Made by a program: the position numbers and the translations under genes. A DNA stretch of 34,560 bases from positions 1-34,560 of IMG/VR virus record IMGVR_UViG_3300008107_000927. One strand, 5' to 3'. Origin of the DNA: a virus. Shown here one piece after another: positions 14,617 to 23,518 of this stretch (position 1 is its first letter; each line of letters begins with the position of its first letter). The notes beneath the pieces were generated by a model that searched no databases, was not told the DNA's origin, and was given only the letters and a program-made list of their open reading frames with translations.

Positions 14617-17448
14617 TTATATATTATCAAATGAAGCACCTGTTGGTGTTATAATGAACTCTAAATCAATAAATTCAAGAGAACGAGTAGGTTTAATATA
14701 GATTTTACCTCTCAATGTGTTAGCGTCAATATCTTCAGGGGCATTTGATACCGTAACACGGAAATCATAAAGACCTCTTTCTTTCTTGATTGCTTCCATT
14801 ATTGGATTAACCAATCTTAAGAATTCATTTCTTACCTGATCATCATTTTGTTCAAACAATAATCTAACGGCTACCGCAGATATTAATTTTCTTGCTCTTA
14901 ATAATAATCTTCTTACGTTAATTCTATCAAGTGCAGATTCTCTAACTTGTAAGGTTTTATTACCCCAAATTATTGTACCTGTATCTGAGAAAGTCGCAAT
15001 TGGGTTTATTCTACCTTTGTAAAGAATGTCTCTTTCGTCCAATGTTAATTTCTTAACAGCTTTAATTGATTTAACTAAACCTCTTGAATAACCCGCAACC
15101 GCGAACCATGGATAAGAAACATTATCAGTTAATGCTACATTTCTTAATACCTCACCTGTTGGTGGTATGTAAAGTTGTGTTGCATTATCACCATCTCTTA
15201 CCTGTATCCAAGGCCAGTATGTAGCTGAATAGTTACTATCATAACCTAAATCATCTAACATACCAACAACTTCTTCGGCATCATCTACATTTGGTGAATT
15301 TATAATATATAATGAATCGGCTCTTTCTTCTTCAACCATATCAATTGCTTGATTAGTTAATGAATTGTGATCATAAAAGTTTAGACCAGGCGTTGCGAAT
15401 ACATTTATATTTACCGCCTCAGGATTTGAGAATGTTTCAATACCTTTTAGAAAAGCATAATAATCTGAGTTACCTTCAGTAGAACTGAAAACACCACCAT
15501 TACTTTCCCAGTTTGACACATATGTATTTTTTCCAAATATGTATTGATCGGTGTTTGTTTTTACATTTCTGTAAATGTCCCAACCATCAAATCCACCATA
15601 AGCCGCGAATGTGAACTTACGGAAAGTTATATTTTCTAACTTATCTTTATTTAAACCTTCTAAATCATATGGGGTTGTTTTATATGTTATACCCGTAATT
15701 GACGCGGCGTTAACAGATAAGTGGAATGCATATGTTGTTGTATCTTCTGAACTTAAACCTTTATATTTTAAAAGATCGTTATCATACTTGAACCCTTCTT
15801 GAGTTGAAAAACCTAAAGATACTTTTCTTGGTTTATCTCCATTTGTTGTGATTGGAGATCCGTCGGATTCATAACCAACGATATCACCCGCATCGAAGTA
15901 TTCTGTTTTATACATTAAACTACCCAATATTGAATTTGTTCCGAAACTTGTGTTACTTGAAAAACCTTTGAAACCTGCGGGAATTGCATCTGCCGGTGCG
16001 TTTTCTTTCATCTCCAACATAATGAATTTTGATTTTAATTCATATTCACCATCACTCGTACCTAATTTTTTAGCAATATATCCCGGAACTTCAGGGTCCA
16101 TAGAACATCTTGAATATTTTTCAAGAGCCACTACATTTTCATCGGTATCATTAAAATCACGAACAAGTAAATCAAATTCTTTTGTATCTAAATTAATGTT
16201 AGCAATTGTAATTTTTACTTGTTGATTAGACGCTTCACCATCAGATATTGTGATAACATCAAAAAGATCTGCAACTTTACCACCACGAACTTCAGATACT
16301 ACTGTTGGTGACAATGCAGTACTCCATCTTTCCGCGAAATCGAGTTGGTCTAAATTATAAACATTACTAGTACTTAAACCTCTAATTAAACCTTGTTTAT
16401 ATAAATTTTTAACTAAATTAGGATAAGACTCGTGAAGATATAAAGGGAATTCAACATAAGATTTATCAAATACAGAATTACCAATTACTTTACCAATATA
16501 TTTTGAAGATGTTAAATCCATACTACATTGATATGATTTAAGACCACCGGTTAATCCATTAACACTTAATTTGAATTCACTTAAAGGATCAGAATCTAAT
16601 GTAGAAGATGTGATATTAACATTTGAAGAATTTGTCACTTCTAATGTTAAAGATTGACCAACATATCTACCTCTAGATCTTAATGCCGCAACAATAACAT
16701 TCGAATAATCCGTATTTAAAGAAGCAGGATACTTGAATCTAGTTACGGTAAATGTATTTCCTGTATCGGGATAAACAAATAAATAAGAATAAACACCATC
16801 AATTGTTGTATCTACACCTGGAGTTGATTCAGTATAATAAACATTATACCAATTTTTACCATTGTTTGTACCTATTGGTGATGATATTGTTGTACCAGTT
16901 AAACCAGATACTGATGAATTAGGAACAGGTCCAACTGTAAACCAGTTACCACCATTAAATGTTGTTCCACTTATATACTCAGGTATTGTAGTACCATCTG
17001 TTGTTAACTTATCTGATAGTTCAGTATAAAACGCACTTAATGTAACTGCTGTTGTTGACATTCCACCATTTGTGGTTGTAGGAGTTGCGGTTGTATCTAC
17101 AGTAACACCACCTAATGTTCTAATACCAAAAGTGTTAAAAGGTCTGTAACCTGTTAAACCTAAAACTCTTGTTACAAATAATTGATTAGATTCTTCTAAA
17201 TATGATTTTGCAACATATCCTAATTCATATTTTGGATTACCATTACCATCTTTTTCAGGTGATGTTGTTCCGAAATATGTTCTAAACTCATCAAAACTTG
17301 TAATTAATACTGGTTCGAAAGCAGGTCCTTTTAATGTCTCCCCAACCAAACCCAATGTAGTTACACCAACACTTTGTGCAACAAATGTTAAATCTAATTC
17401 AGATGTGTACACACCTGGTGACACGAATACTCTGTTTGAAGTTGCCAT
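14617..17448 (-). CDS. Tail sheath protein (T4 gp18-like)
   Basis: This 943-aa contractile sheath subunit starts VFVSPGVYTSELDLTFVAQS, the classic sheath N-terminus, followed by VGVTTLGLVGETLKGPAFEP and a domain reading SFDEFRTYFG. The C-terminal third is diagnostic: WPWIQVRDGDNATQLYIPPT, then YPWFAVAGYSRGLVKSIKAV, then GTIIWGNKTLQV, then the helical NVRRLLLRARKLISAVAVRL and a final beta segment with KIYIKPTRSLEFIDLEFII. It is longer than T4 gp18 (659 aa), with extra variable Gly/Ser/Thr-rich domains in the middle (about residues 120-330) that should face outward. It is followed by a strong terminator and preceded by an AAGATATTTATA motif. The ATG at 17448 has an A-rich, SD-less leader. Confidence 0.95.
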   Translation of the reverse strand: MATSNRVFVSPGVYTSELDLTFVAQSVGVTTLGLVGETLKGPAFEPVLITSFDEFRTYFGTTSPEKDGNGNPKYELGYVAKSYLEESNQLFVTRVLGLTGYRPFNTFGIRTLGGVTVDTTATPTTTNGGMSTTAVTLSAFYTELSDKLTTDGTTIPEYISGTTFNGGNWFTVGPVPNSSVSGLTGTTISSPIGTNNGKNWYNVYYTESTPGVDTTIDGVYSYLFVYPDTGNTFTVTRFKYPASLNTDYSNVIVAALRSRGRYVGQSLTLEVTNSSNVNITSSTLDSDPLSEFKLSVNGLTGGLKSYQCSMDLTSSKYIGKVIGNSVFDKSYVEFPLYLHESYPNLVKNLYKQGLIRGLSTSNVYNLDQLDFAERWSTALSPTVVSEVRGGKVADLFDVITISDGEASNQQVKITIANINLDTKEFDLLVRDFNDTDENVVALEKYSRCSMDPEVPGYIAKKLGTSDGEYELKSKFIMLEMKENAPADAIPAGFKGFSSNTSFGTNSILGSLMYKTEYFDAGDIVGYESDGSPITTNGDKPRKVSLGFSTQEGFKYDNDLLKYKGLSSEDTTTYAFHLSVNAASITGITYKTTPYDLEGLNKDKLENITFRKFTFAAYGGFDGWDIYRNVKTNTDQYIFGKNTYVSNWESNGGVFSSTEGNSDYYAFLKGIETFSNPEAVNINVFATPGLNFYDHNSLTNQAIDMVEEERADSLYIINSPNVDDAEEVVGMLDDLGYDSNYSATYWPWIQVRDGDNATQLYIPPTGEVLRNVALTDNVSYPWFAVAGYSRGLVKSIKAVKKLTLDERDILYKGRINPIATFSDTGTIIWGNKTLQVRESALDRINVRRLLLRARKLISAVAVRLLFEQNDDQVRNEFLRLVNPIMEAIKKERGLYDFRVTVSNAPEDIDANTLRGKIYIKPTRSLEFIDLEFIITPTGASFDNI

Positions 17449-17488
17449 TGATTTTTCTTTTGATTAAAATATTTTTATTACTTTTATT

Positions 17489-17496
17489 TATAAATA
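17489..17496 (-). promoter_or_regulatory. AAGATATTTATA motif before the tail sheath gene
   Basis: The sense strand reads AAAGATATTTATAAATAAAAG, ending 40 nt before the sheath ATG. It is one of four copies sharing the full 12-mer AAGATATTTATA. Confidence 0.5.
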
Positions 17497-17578
17497 TCTT
17501 TATTTTTACCAAAGATTTTTTTATCTTCAACATAAAAGATAGTATTCTATCCTTTATTATCTTTATTTATCTTTAGAT

Positions 17579-17737
17579 ATGGAAAAGAAAATAAAAAACA
17601 TAAAAATTAGTGATATTCACCACGAAATGTTAAAAAAACACTGTGATAAAAATGGTTTAAAAATTCATAAGGTCGTGGAAAAAATGATAGAAGAATTATG
17701 TAAACCAAAGAAAAAAGATTTATATGGTGAAACTTAA
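17579..17737 (+). CDS. Small ribbon-helix-helix-like protein (52 aa)
   Basis: A short open frame from ATG 17579 to TAA 17737: MEKKIKNIKISDIHHEMLKK, then HCDKNGLKIHKVVEKMIEEL, then CKPKKKDLYGET. The order short basic beta strand (IKNIKI), helix, turn with NG, helix fits the Arc/MetJ-type ribbon-helix-helix fold of small DNA-binding repressors common in phages. It lies alone on the plus strand between sheath and gp15-like genes, and its stop overlaps the gp15-like stop by 4 nt (convergent). It could repress phage genes, perhaps by binding the nearby repeats, but the target is unknown. Fold assignment is from pattern only. Confidence 0.65.
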   Translation: MEKKIKNIKISDIHHEMLKKHCDKNGLKIHKVVEKMIEELCKPKKKDLYGET

Positions 17738-18975
17738 TATGTGTAAGTTATACCAATTTTAGACCCAACAATAGGTGTAAAACTTAGTTCTACTGTATTT
17801 GTACCGGTAACACTAAAACTTATATCATCACTTTCAATAAGTCCATTTATTGTAAATGTAACAATATCGTTAATTGGGTTAGATGTTGTAAAAATTAATG
17901 ACGATCCGTCATATGTGAAATTTTCAGTGGTAACTTGTAAAACAAAACCTTGATTGTTAACTAAAATTGCGTTAGATGTTCCTTTATAGTATGTTATTGT
18001 TATTACACTACCTGGTGGAGGCGGTGTAACAAAGGTTACTTTAGATGTTCCCGCAATATGGTAATAATCAACACCTAATTGTTGAATCAGACCGTTTATT
18101 GCAACATTAAATAATATATCCATAGGTTCACCAACACCAAATATAGTCTGAATACCATTACCATATAATGTTGTGATTATTATGTCTATATTTTTTGGTA
18201 CCACTTTTTTACTCATTTTTTTCGTATCAACAAATTCGGTTAATAAAATTGTTCTGTTAACCGCTGGCTTAACTTCAAATTCTTCAGCATCAATTAAAAA
18301 TCCAAGTAAAATAAATTGATAGTTTTGAACATAAAATCTCCTACCATCAATTGTATCCATAGGTGTATTGTCTTCAATTCTTTCAAGAATTAATGGTACG
18401 TAATGTCCCTTTATTGTTGTGTAATCTTGTCTTGAACTAAAATTTTGCATAACCATCTTATTAAATCTGTTCAAGTCTCTGAATTTATTACAAACAATTG
18501 TAACGTCATAACTAATATCTACAGGTATTGGTTGTGGTATTTTATATACATCAGCACCTAACATACCATTAGCATCTTGTTTTTTAACTGTAGAATAATG
18601 AAATCTATGTCTATCGGGAATAGTCCTTAATACGGATGGATTTGTACCTGGCTGAACATCTGGTTTCCTAACTACAGAAATAAAAGGTAAATTTATGTTT
18701 CCCTCCTCATCACTATATTCCCACGTATTTTGTAATTCCGCCCATCTTTGTATTGTTAAAATTCTTGGGATCATGGGTATTTTTTTACCATCAGAAACAA
18801 CAACAAAATTCTTTTCAACATAATCTAACATACCTCTATCCAAATCATCATGTAAAATAGAATCGGGTAAGTATGGATCTGATTTAGTAATAAAATCTAA
18901 CAACTCCTGTCTTCTCGGTAATAATTCTTTACCGAGATAAACTTGAATATTATTTTTCTTTTTAGGTATACCCAT
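17734..18975 (-). CDS. Tail sheath stabiliser/tail completion protein (T4 gp15-like) with beta-domain tail
   Basis: The first ~270 residues resemble T4 gp15, the protein that caps the tail and joins it to the head. The key stretch is VDISYDVTIVCNKFRDLNRF, then a 20-residue gap, then GHYVPLILERIED and RRFYVQNYQFILLGFLIDAE, matching the strand-helix-strand core I recall. The ATG at 18975 (MGIPKKKNN) is preferred over an in-frame ATG at 19014: it lies just after the gp14-like stop (GAGTTTAAAATGGG). The C-terminal ~150 residues hold two related beta repeats, each with AxINGLI..TFTINGLI-type cores ending in ITITYYKG and IGITYTY. Such Ig-like add-ons are not in T4 gp15. The gene forms an operon with the gp14-like gene upstream. 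Confidence 0.65.
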   Translation of the reverse strand: MGIPKKKNNIQVYLGKELLPRRQELLDFITKSDPYLPDSILHDDLDRGMLDYVEKNFVVVSDGKKIPMIPRILTIQRWAELQNTWEYSDEEGNINLPFISVVRKPDVQPGTNPSVLRTIPDRHRFHYSTVKKQDANGMLGADVYKIPQPIPVDISYDVTIVCNKFRDLNRFNKMVMQNFSSRQDYTTIKGHYVPLILERIEDNTPMDTIDGRRFYVQNYQFILLGFLIDAEEFEVKPAVNRTILLTEFVDTKKMSKKVVPKNIDIIITTLYGNGIQTIFGVGEPMDILFNVAINGLIQQLGVDYYHIAGTSKVTFVTPPPPGSVITITYYKGTSNAILVNNQGFVLQVTTENFTYDGSSLIFTTSNPINDIVTFTINGLIESDDISFSVTGTNTVELSFTPIVGSKIGITYTY

Positions 18976-18976
18976 T

Positions 18977-19489
18977 TTAAACTCCTCTAAATTGACCTTC
19001 TTGTACAAATGCACAAGTTATTGTTCTATAATGTGGTTTATAACCGAACATTTTATGTTTACCATCAGATGTCACTCTACCGTCATTTGTCACTTGATAG
19101 TATCTCATTTTAGTTTCAGATTCGGGATACCCCACATAATCACCATATTTTATATCTATTTTTAATTCGTCTAAATGTTTGATGTATACAGAAATTGTCA
19201 TATTCCCGTGTTCACTATAACGAATCAAACCCCCTTTATATGAATTATTTTTTGGTTCTTCTATTTTTACCAAAGCATTTATTTCAACAGGAGGAAAAAA
19301 TTTTATTTCGTCCATACCAACCTCACCATAAACATTGTCATTATCTGTTTTTTGTCTATCAACACGATATACAACTACTTTCATGTTCACATCACCATGT
19401 AAGTATTCCTGACCCAATTCTAAATTGAAATCAAAATCTTCTTGAGAGAAAAACTTGGATAGTCTTGTTATAGGTAATTTATTGTCCAT
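18977..19489 (-). CDS. Neck/tail completion protein (T4 gp14-like)
   Basis: This 170-aa protein probably acts in the neck between head and tail. It shows an acidic-aromatic N-terminus, then LGQEYLHGDVNMKVVVYRVD, GEVGMDEIKFFPPVEINALV, HGNMTISVYIKHLDELKIDI with KYGDYVGYP, and VTNDGRVTSDGKHKMFGYKP. I recall this combination (IDIKYGDY plus NDGR..SD.KH) from short gp14-type neck proteins of marine and environmental T4-like phages; T4 gp14 itself is longer (256 aa). Its stop is followed within 2 nt by the gp15-like ATG, so the two are probably translated together. It is divergent from the helicase, with only 49 bp between starts. Ortholog name is an inference from context and pattern. Confidence 0.55.
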   Translation of the reverse strand: MDNKLPITRLSKFFSQEDFDFNLELGQEYLHGDVNMKVVVYRVDRQKTDNDNVYGEVGMDEIKFFPPVEINALVKIEEPKNNSYKGGLIRYSEHGNMTISVYIKHLDELKIDIKYGDYVGYPESETKMRYYQVTNDGRVTSDGKHKMFGYKPHYRTITCAFVQEGQFRGV

Positions 19490-19538
19490 ACCTAATAAAT
19501 AGTTTAAAAATACATTCTATTTACTTATATTAGTTAAT

Positions 19539-21290
19539 ATGCAGAAAAATATACCAGAAGTAGAAGCCAGAGAAATATTATCTGTTTATGATGGGTTTAA
19601 TAACCAACTTTTAGAGTGGAAAGATAAATTTGTAAATGTTAAAAATTTCAAATTAACTAGACCACAATCTGATTATGTATTAAAATATCATACGGTTAAA
19701 CCTAAAGTTGCTAGAAAATATCTGAATTTAGTACCAAGTTTTGGTGAAAAAATCAGAGAAGATAAATTATTACCAAAAGTACCTGAAAAGATTTGGTGTG
19801 AAAAATTATTGTGTGAGACAGATAAAGCATATCACATTTGGGGTAAGATTTTAGACACTGAACAAAACCACGCAATGTGGTTACCAAAAGGGGCAATACT
19901 ACAAGAAGAGAAAAAATTAGATAGAATCATTGATTACTCAAAATATGAAAAAAGACCACCATTAGAACATCAAAAAGTGGCGATCGAAAAATTATTGGCC
20001 AACAATAAATTTATTCTTGCGGATGATATGGGATTAGGTAAAACAACATCTGCTGTCATCGCTTCTTTGGAGTCTGAAGCAAAAAAGATTTTAATTGTTT
20101 GTCCGGCTTCACTTAAAATAAATTGGGAGAGAGAAATAAGAAATTATAGTGATAGAAAAATATTAATTGTTGAGGGTAGGAAGTGGGGTTCTACTTTTGA
20201 TTATTATATTATAAATTACGATATAATCAAAAACTATCACACAACGGATAATAGTGAAGATAGTGAAGATTATAAATTATTGGTTAACGCAGGATTTGAC
20301 CTTGCAATCGTCGATGAAGCACACTATATTTCAAACAATACAGCACAAAGAACAAGATTGTTAAATGACGTTTTAAGTAAGATACCTAAAGTATGGTTAT
20401 TAACAGGCACACCAATGACATCAAGACCAATTAACTATTATAATCTTTTAAAGATTGTGGAATCCCCATTAACTTTAAATTGGCAACATTATGTTTACAG
20501 ATATTGTAAGGGGTATCAATTCAGGGTTGGTAATAGAAAAGTGTGGAATACAAGTGGCGCTAGTAATTTAGACGAATTACGTGAAAGAACTAAGAATATT
20601 GTTTTAAGAAGAATGAAAACCGATATTCTTGATCTACCTGAAAAGATAATAACACCCGTTTTCTTGGATTTAAAAAGTACTTTTTATAATGAAGAGTTAG
20701 AAGAATTCATGAGAATATCTAAAGAAAATAAAAAAGAAGAAAGTCTGAGTGTCACGATTAATCGTCTAATGAAAGTTAGACAAATTATCGCACAAGAAAA
20801 AGTACCATACACTTGTGAGTTAATTGACAAATTTATTGAACAAGATAAGAAAGTAATTGTCTTTACTAATTTCACAAGTACATTAGAACTGTTACAAGAA
20901 AAATACAAGAAAAATTCTGTAATATTAGACGGTCGTATGTCTAAACAAAAAAGACAGGAAAGTGTGGATAGATTTCAAAATGAAAGTAAAATAAAAGTTT
21001 TTATTTCTAACATTGTTGCCGGTGGTGTTGGGATCACATTAACTGCGGCTGAAGGGGTTATTATGAATGATCTTTCTTTTGTTCCCGCTCACCATTCACA
21101 GGCGGAAGATAGGGCGTACAGATACGGACAAAAAAATAGTGTTCTCGTATATTATCCAATATTTGAAAACACTATTGAAATGATAATATATAATATCTTA
21201 AATAAAAAGAAGGGTATTATTGATCAGGTAATGGGTGACGGTGAATATTCTGAAAACTTCAGTACTGAATTATTGAATAATATTCTTTAA
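19539..21290 (+). CDS. SNF2-family DNA helicase/ATPase
   Basis: This 583-aa superfamily 2 ATPase has all main motifs: Walker A/motif I ADDMGLGKTT (161-170), motif Ia VCPASLKINWEREI, motif II VDEAH (258-262), motif III LLTGTP (287-292), motif IV VIVFTNFTSTL, motif V GGVGITLTAA (495-504) and motif VI QAEDRAYRYGQ (521-531). The Q-x-x-D-R-x-x-R-x-G-Q form marks SNF2/HepA/SMARCAL1-type translocases. In T4-like phages such enzymes remodel replication forks or recombination intermediates (a role like UvsW); this is family knowledge. The N-terminal ~140 residues are a less conserved accessory region. It is on the plus strand, divergent from the neck genes, and its end overlaps the next minus-strand gene by 21 nt. 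The ATG at 19539 is SD-less (TTAGTTAATATGC). Confidence 0.9.
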   Translation: MQKNIPEVEAREILSVYDGFNNQLLEWKDKFVNVKNFKLTRPQSDYVLKYHTVKPKVARKYLNLVPSFGEKIREDKLLPKVPEKIWCEKLLCETDKAYHIWGKILDTEQNHAMWLPKGAILQEEKKLDRIIDYSKYEKRPPLEHQKVAIEKLLANNKFILADDMGLGKTTSAVIASLESEAKKILIVCPASLKINWEREIRNYSDRKILIVEGRKWGSTFDYYIINYDIIKNYHTTDNSEDSEDYKLLVNAGFDLAIVDEAHYISNNTAQRTRLLNDVLSKIPKVWLLTGTPMTSRPINYYNLLKIVESPLTLNWQHYVYRYCKGYQFRVGNRKVWNTSGASNLDELRERTKNIVLRRMKTDILDLPEKIITPVFLDLKSTFYNEELEEFMRISKENKKEESLSVTINRLMKVRQIIAQEKVPYTCELIDKFIEQDKKVIVFTNFTSTLELLQEKYKKNSVILDGRMSKQKRQESVDRFQNESKIKVFISNIVAGGVGITLTAAEGVIMNDLSFVPAHHSQAEDRAYRYGQKNSVLVYYPIFENTIEMIIYNILNKKKGIIDQVMGDGEYSENFSTELLNNIL

Positions 21291-21479
21291 TTCTTCAATT
21301 TTTTCATCTAACAATTTTACAAAGTTTTTATCTTCATTATTTGAAAAATTTACAATAATTTCTTTTTTAGGTTCTAAAGTGTGATTTATAAAATTATTCT
21401 CACCTTCTCTTTGTAAAATAAAATCAAAATTATTTATTACACATATCCTAAATAGTTCGTCTATTTTTTTATCTATCAT
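21270..21479 (-). CDS. Small unknown protein (69 aa)
   Basis: Reads MIDKKIDELFRICVINNFDF, then ILQREGENNFINHTLEPKKE, then IIVNFSNNEDKNFVKLLDEK, ending IEELKNIIQ. I prefer the ATG at 21479 to the upstream in-frame ATG at 21524, because 21524 would overlap the preceding gene deeply while 21479 overlaps its stop by only 11 nt (ATATATGATAGATAA). The protein is charged and mostly helical, with no membrane segment. It converges on the helicase, overlapping it by 21 nt. I recognise no family. Confidence 0.55.
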   Translation of the reverse strand: MIDKKIDELFRICVINNFDFILQREGENNFINHTLEPKKEIIVNFSNNEDKNFVKLLDEKIEELKNIIQ

Positions 21480-22359
21480 ATATTTTTTCTTTATATAATA
21501 ATTTTTTAGGAAAATAAACACCATTGTTTTTTATTTCAATTTTTGATTTATTATTTTCAAAAATAACAATTCTTTTACCGATACATACGAAAACGTAATA
21601 GTTACATTTTGATGTCTGACTTACACTAACATCAAGAAAATAATAATCGTCATGTTCCTCAATATTACATATACTTTTTATTTGATGTGTTGTTTTTTTT
21701 GATTGATGATTTAACCACAGATCAATACCTTCTTTTCTATCATTATAATCACCTCTACCTTTTGTTGAAACATAATTTACGATATCGTCAAAAAAATCAT
21801 TAATGTTTTCTTCATAAAATTTTTGTGCTTTATCACCAATACCCATCGTTTTATTAAATAATTCAATCAATTCATGGTACATAGGAGAACCTATAAGAAA
21901 AATATCGTTTTTCTTATATTTAACAATTTTTAAAAATTTTTTTATTTTTTCTATAGTTTCACTTTCAGTGTCGTTAATATTAAAAATTATTTGATTTTTA
22001 TATGAAAAAATCTCATTATCAATTATAATTTCTTCAATACCTTTTACCCTATAAAGATTAACTAAAAATTTATTACACCTATTAGCAATTATTGTATGAC
22101 AACTGTAATTTGTATCTGCTTGCATTAATGGCGACCATTCATTATTTATTATAACACCAATATCTTTTTTTTCTGATTTCGGGTTCTGTTTCCACATACC
22201 CAATGGTTCATAAATTTCTCTTAAAATTTTATTTATCTCCTCTCTTAAAAATAATTTTATTCTATTATTTCTTTGCCAACTTTTAGAAATTTCGTCATTT
22301 AATGACATTTTTAAAAGAGGATCGATTTTTAATGTTTTTAATCTTTCTTGTAATGTCAT
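21469..22359 (-). CDS. Unknown protein with PD-(D/E)XK nuclease-like C-terminus (296 aa)
   Basis: The ATG at 22359 (MTLQERLKTLKIDPLLKM) is chosen. A longer in-frame version to 22611 would be antisense to the start of the gp13-like gene, and its extra 84 residues look non-coding. The C-terminal half reads GDYNDRKEGIDLWLNHQSKK, then TTHQIKSI, then a beta strand NYYVFVCIGKRIVIFEN. An acidic residue (D213) on a strand, followed by Q226-x-K228 on the next, then a paired hydrophobic hairpin, is the usual PD-(D/E)XK/QXK arrangement of restriction-type nucleases. The N-terminal half is helical with no known motif. It is divergent from the gp13-like gene (40 bp apart) and may be coupled to the 69-aa gene. 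Nuclease function is inferred from pattern only. Confidence 0.5.
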   Translation of the reverse strand: MTLQERLKTLKIDPLLKMSLNDEISKSWQRNNRIKLFLREEINKILREIYEPLGMWKQNPKSEKKDIGVIINNEWSPLMQADTNYSCHTIIANRCNKFLVNLYRVKGIEEIIIDNEIFSYKNQIIFNINDTESETIEKIKKFLKIVKYKKNDIFLIGSPMYHELIELFNKTMGIGDKAQKFYEENINDFFDDIVNYVSTKGRGDYNDRKEGIDLWLNHQSKKTTHQIKSICNIEEHDDYYFLDVSVSQTSKCNYYVFVCIGKRIVIFENNKSKIEIKNNGVYFPKKLLYKEKIYDR

Positions 22360-22376
22360 AATACCGAAATATAAGA

Positions 22377-22384
22377 TATTTATA
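22377..22384 (+). promoter_or_regulatory. AAGATATTTATA motif before the gp13-like gene
   Basis: The plus strand reads ATAAGATATTTATAGTAAAT, ending 15 nt before the ATG at 22400. As this gene is on the plus strand, the motif keeps the same sense orientation as at the minus-strand genes. Confidence 0.5.
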
Positions 22385-22399
22385 GTAAATAAACAAATT

Positions 22400-23518
22400 A
22401 TGGCGGCGACTATTATAACACCGGAAGAAAAAGACAAATTATTTACCCAAGTTTTACACCTTTTAGGTATGCCAGTTAGAGGAGTAGAGTTAACTGAAGA
22501 ACAAATGGATAGTTTTTTACAGCTGGCGATATCAGAATATGAGCAATATGTAAACGATTGGTTAATCGAATCACAATGGTCTGCATTGGCTAATTTGGAC
22601 GTTGATAACAACTCATTAACAAGGGCATTTACAAATAGAAGTTTAGATTATGAAACTCAATACACTTACGCATATTCAAAGATAGTGGGGTTACAAGCAA
22701 ACGGTCCATGGGAACTTAAAAAAGATTATTTTGATTTAGTACAAAATCAACAAACATATGTAATCCCCGCAGGACGTGAAATTAATGAATTATTATGGTT
22801 TACAAGGGCCACATTAACCGACTCTATTGTTGACCCATTTTTAGGTGGTTTTGGTGGTCTTGGGGGTGTTGCATTTGGTGGTGTCGGGGGTTTCGCACAA
22901 GTAGGTGCGTCAGGTTCTTATTTCTTATTACCCGCGTTTGACCTATTATTAAGAATGGGTGATAGGAATTTAAAAAATAGATTAATTGGTGGTGATTTAA
23001 CATATAGAATAACTGCAGGTCCAAATGGAACTAAAATAGTACACTTACTTAATGTACCGGGTGGTAAATTTGATTTTGGATCAATAAATAAAAATACAAG
23101 AGTTTGGTATTGGTATTATGATGCCGGTGACAATAGAGATGAATGTTTAGAGAAAAACAAAGATATTATCAGATTACCTTCAGATGTTATGACCGATCCA
23201 TTAACTTGGGATGATCTTAATAAACCTTCACAAAACTGGGTTAGAAAATATTTTATTGGTTATTGTAAAGAAGGTTTGGCAAGAATTTGGGGTAAATTCT
23301 CAGGTGACCTTAAAGTTCCTGATAGTGAGGTTAAATTAGATTACTCTTCATTACTTACAGAAGGTAAAGACGAAAGATTAAAACTTGTTGAAGAATTAAT
23401 GGCACGTTTAGAAAGACTCCGCCCCGAAAAACTTTTAGAAAGAAAGAAAAACGAGGCGGAATTCCTTAATGGTTCATTGAAATTTAGAGCAATGCCAAGT
23501 CCGATCAATATTATCTAA
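22400..23518 (+). CDS. Neck protein (T4 gp13-like head completion)
   Basis: This 372-aa protein matches the gp13 type, which closes the filled head and binds the tail. Characteristic parts are the helical N-terminus with TEEQMDSFLQLAISEYEQYV and NDWLIESQW, a central QQTYVIPAGREINELLWFTR, RVWYWYYDAGDNRDECLEKN, and the C-terminal block QNWVRKYFIGYCKEGLARIW, GKFSGDLKVPDSEVKLDY and a helical LVEELMARLERLRPE. A Gly-rich insertion (about residues 148-170, LGGFGGLGGVAFGGVGGFAQ) is notable. It is on the plus strand, apart from the gp14/gp15-like operon, with a promoter-like motif 15 nt before the ATG and no SD. Its stop overlaps the polymerase stop by 4 nt on the other strand. Confidence 0.8.
   Translation: MAATIITPEEKDKLFTQVLHLLGMPVRGVELTEEQMDSFLQLAISEYEQYVNDWLIESQWSALANLDVDNNSLTRAFTNRSLDYETQYTYAYSKIVGLQANGPWELKKDYFDLVQNQQTYVIPAGREINELLWFTRATLTDSIVDPFLGGFGGLGGVAFGGVGGFAQVGASGSYFLLPAFDLLLRMGDRNLKNRLIGGDLTYRITAGPNGTKIVHLLNVPGGKFDFGSINKNTRVWYWYYDAGDNRDECLEKNKDIIRLPSDVMTDPLTWDDLNKPSQNWVRKYFIGYCKEGLARIWGKFSGDLKVPDSEVKLDYSSLLTEGKDERLKLVEELMARLERLRPEKLLERKKNEAEFLNGSLKFRAMPSPINII

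Noticed and set aside
18976-19014. Earlier ATG at 19014 for the gp15-like gene (MHLYKKVNLEEFK)
   Set aside because: It lies inside the gp14-like gene and adds residues unlike the rest. The ATG at 18975, right after the gp14-like stop, fits tight operon spacing.
21480-21524. Earlier ATG at 21524 for the 69-aa unknown gene
   Set aside because: It would overlap the upstream gene by 56 nt; the ATG at 21479 overlaps its stop by only 11 nt, as is common here.
22360-22611. N-terminal extension of the nuclease-like gene, with an apparent membrane segment (VIIVAAIICLFTINILYFGI)
   Set aside because: It is antisense to the start of the gp13-like gene and to the promoter-like motif; the hydrophobic stretch is an artefact of the opposite frame. 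The ATG at 22359 begins plausible protein sequence.
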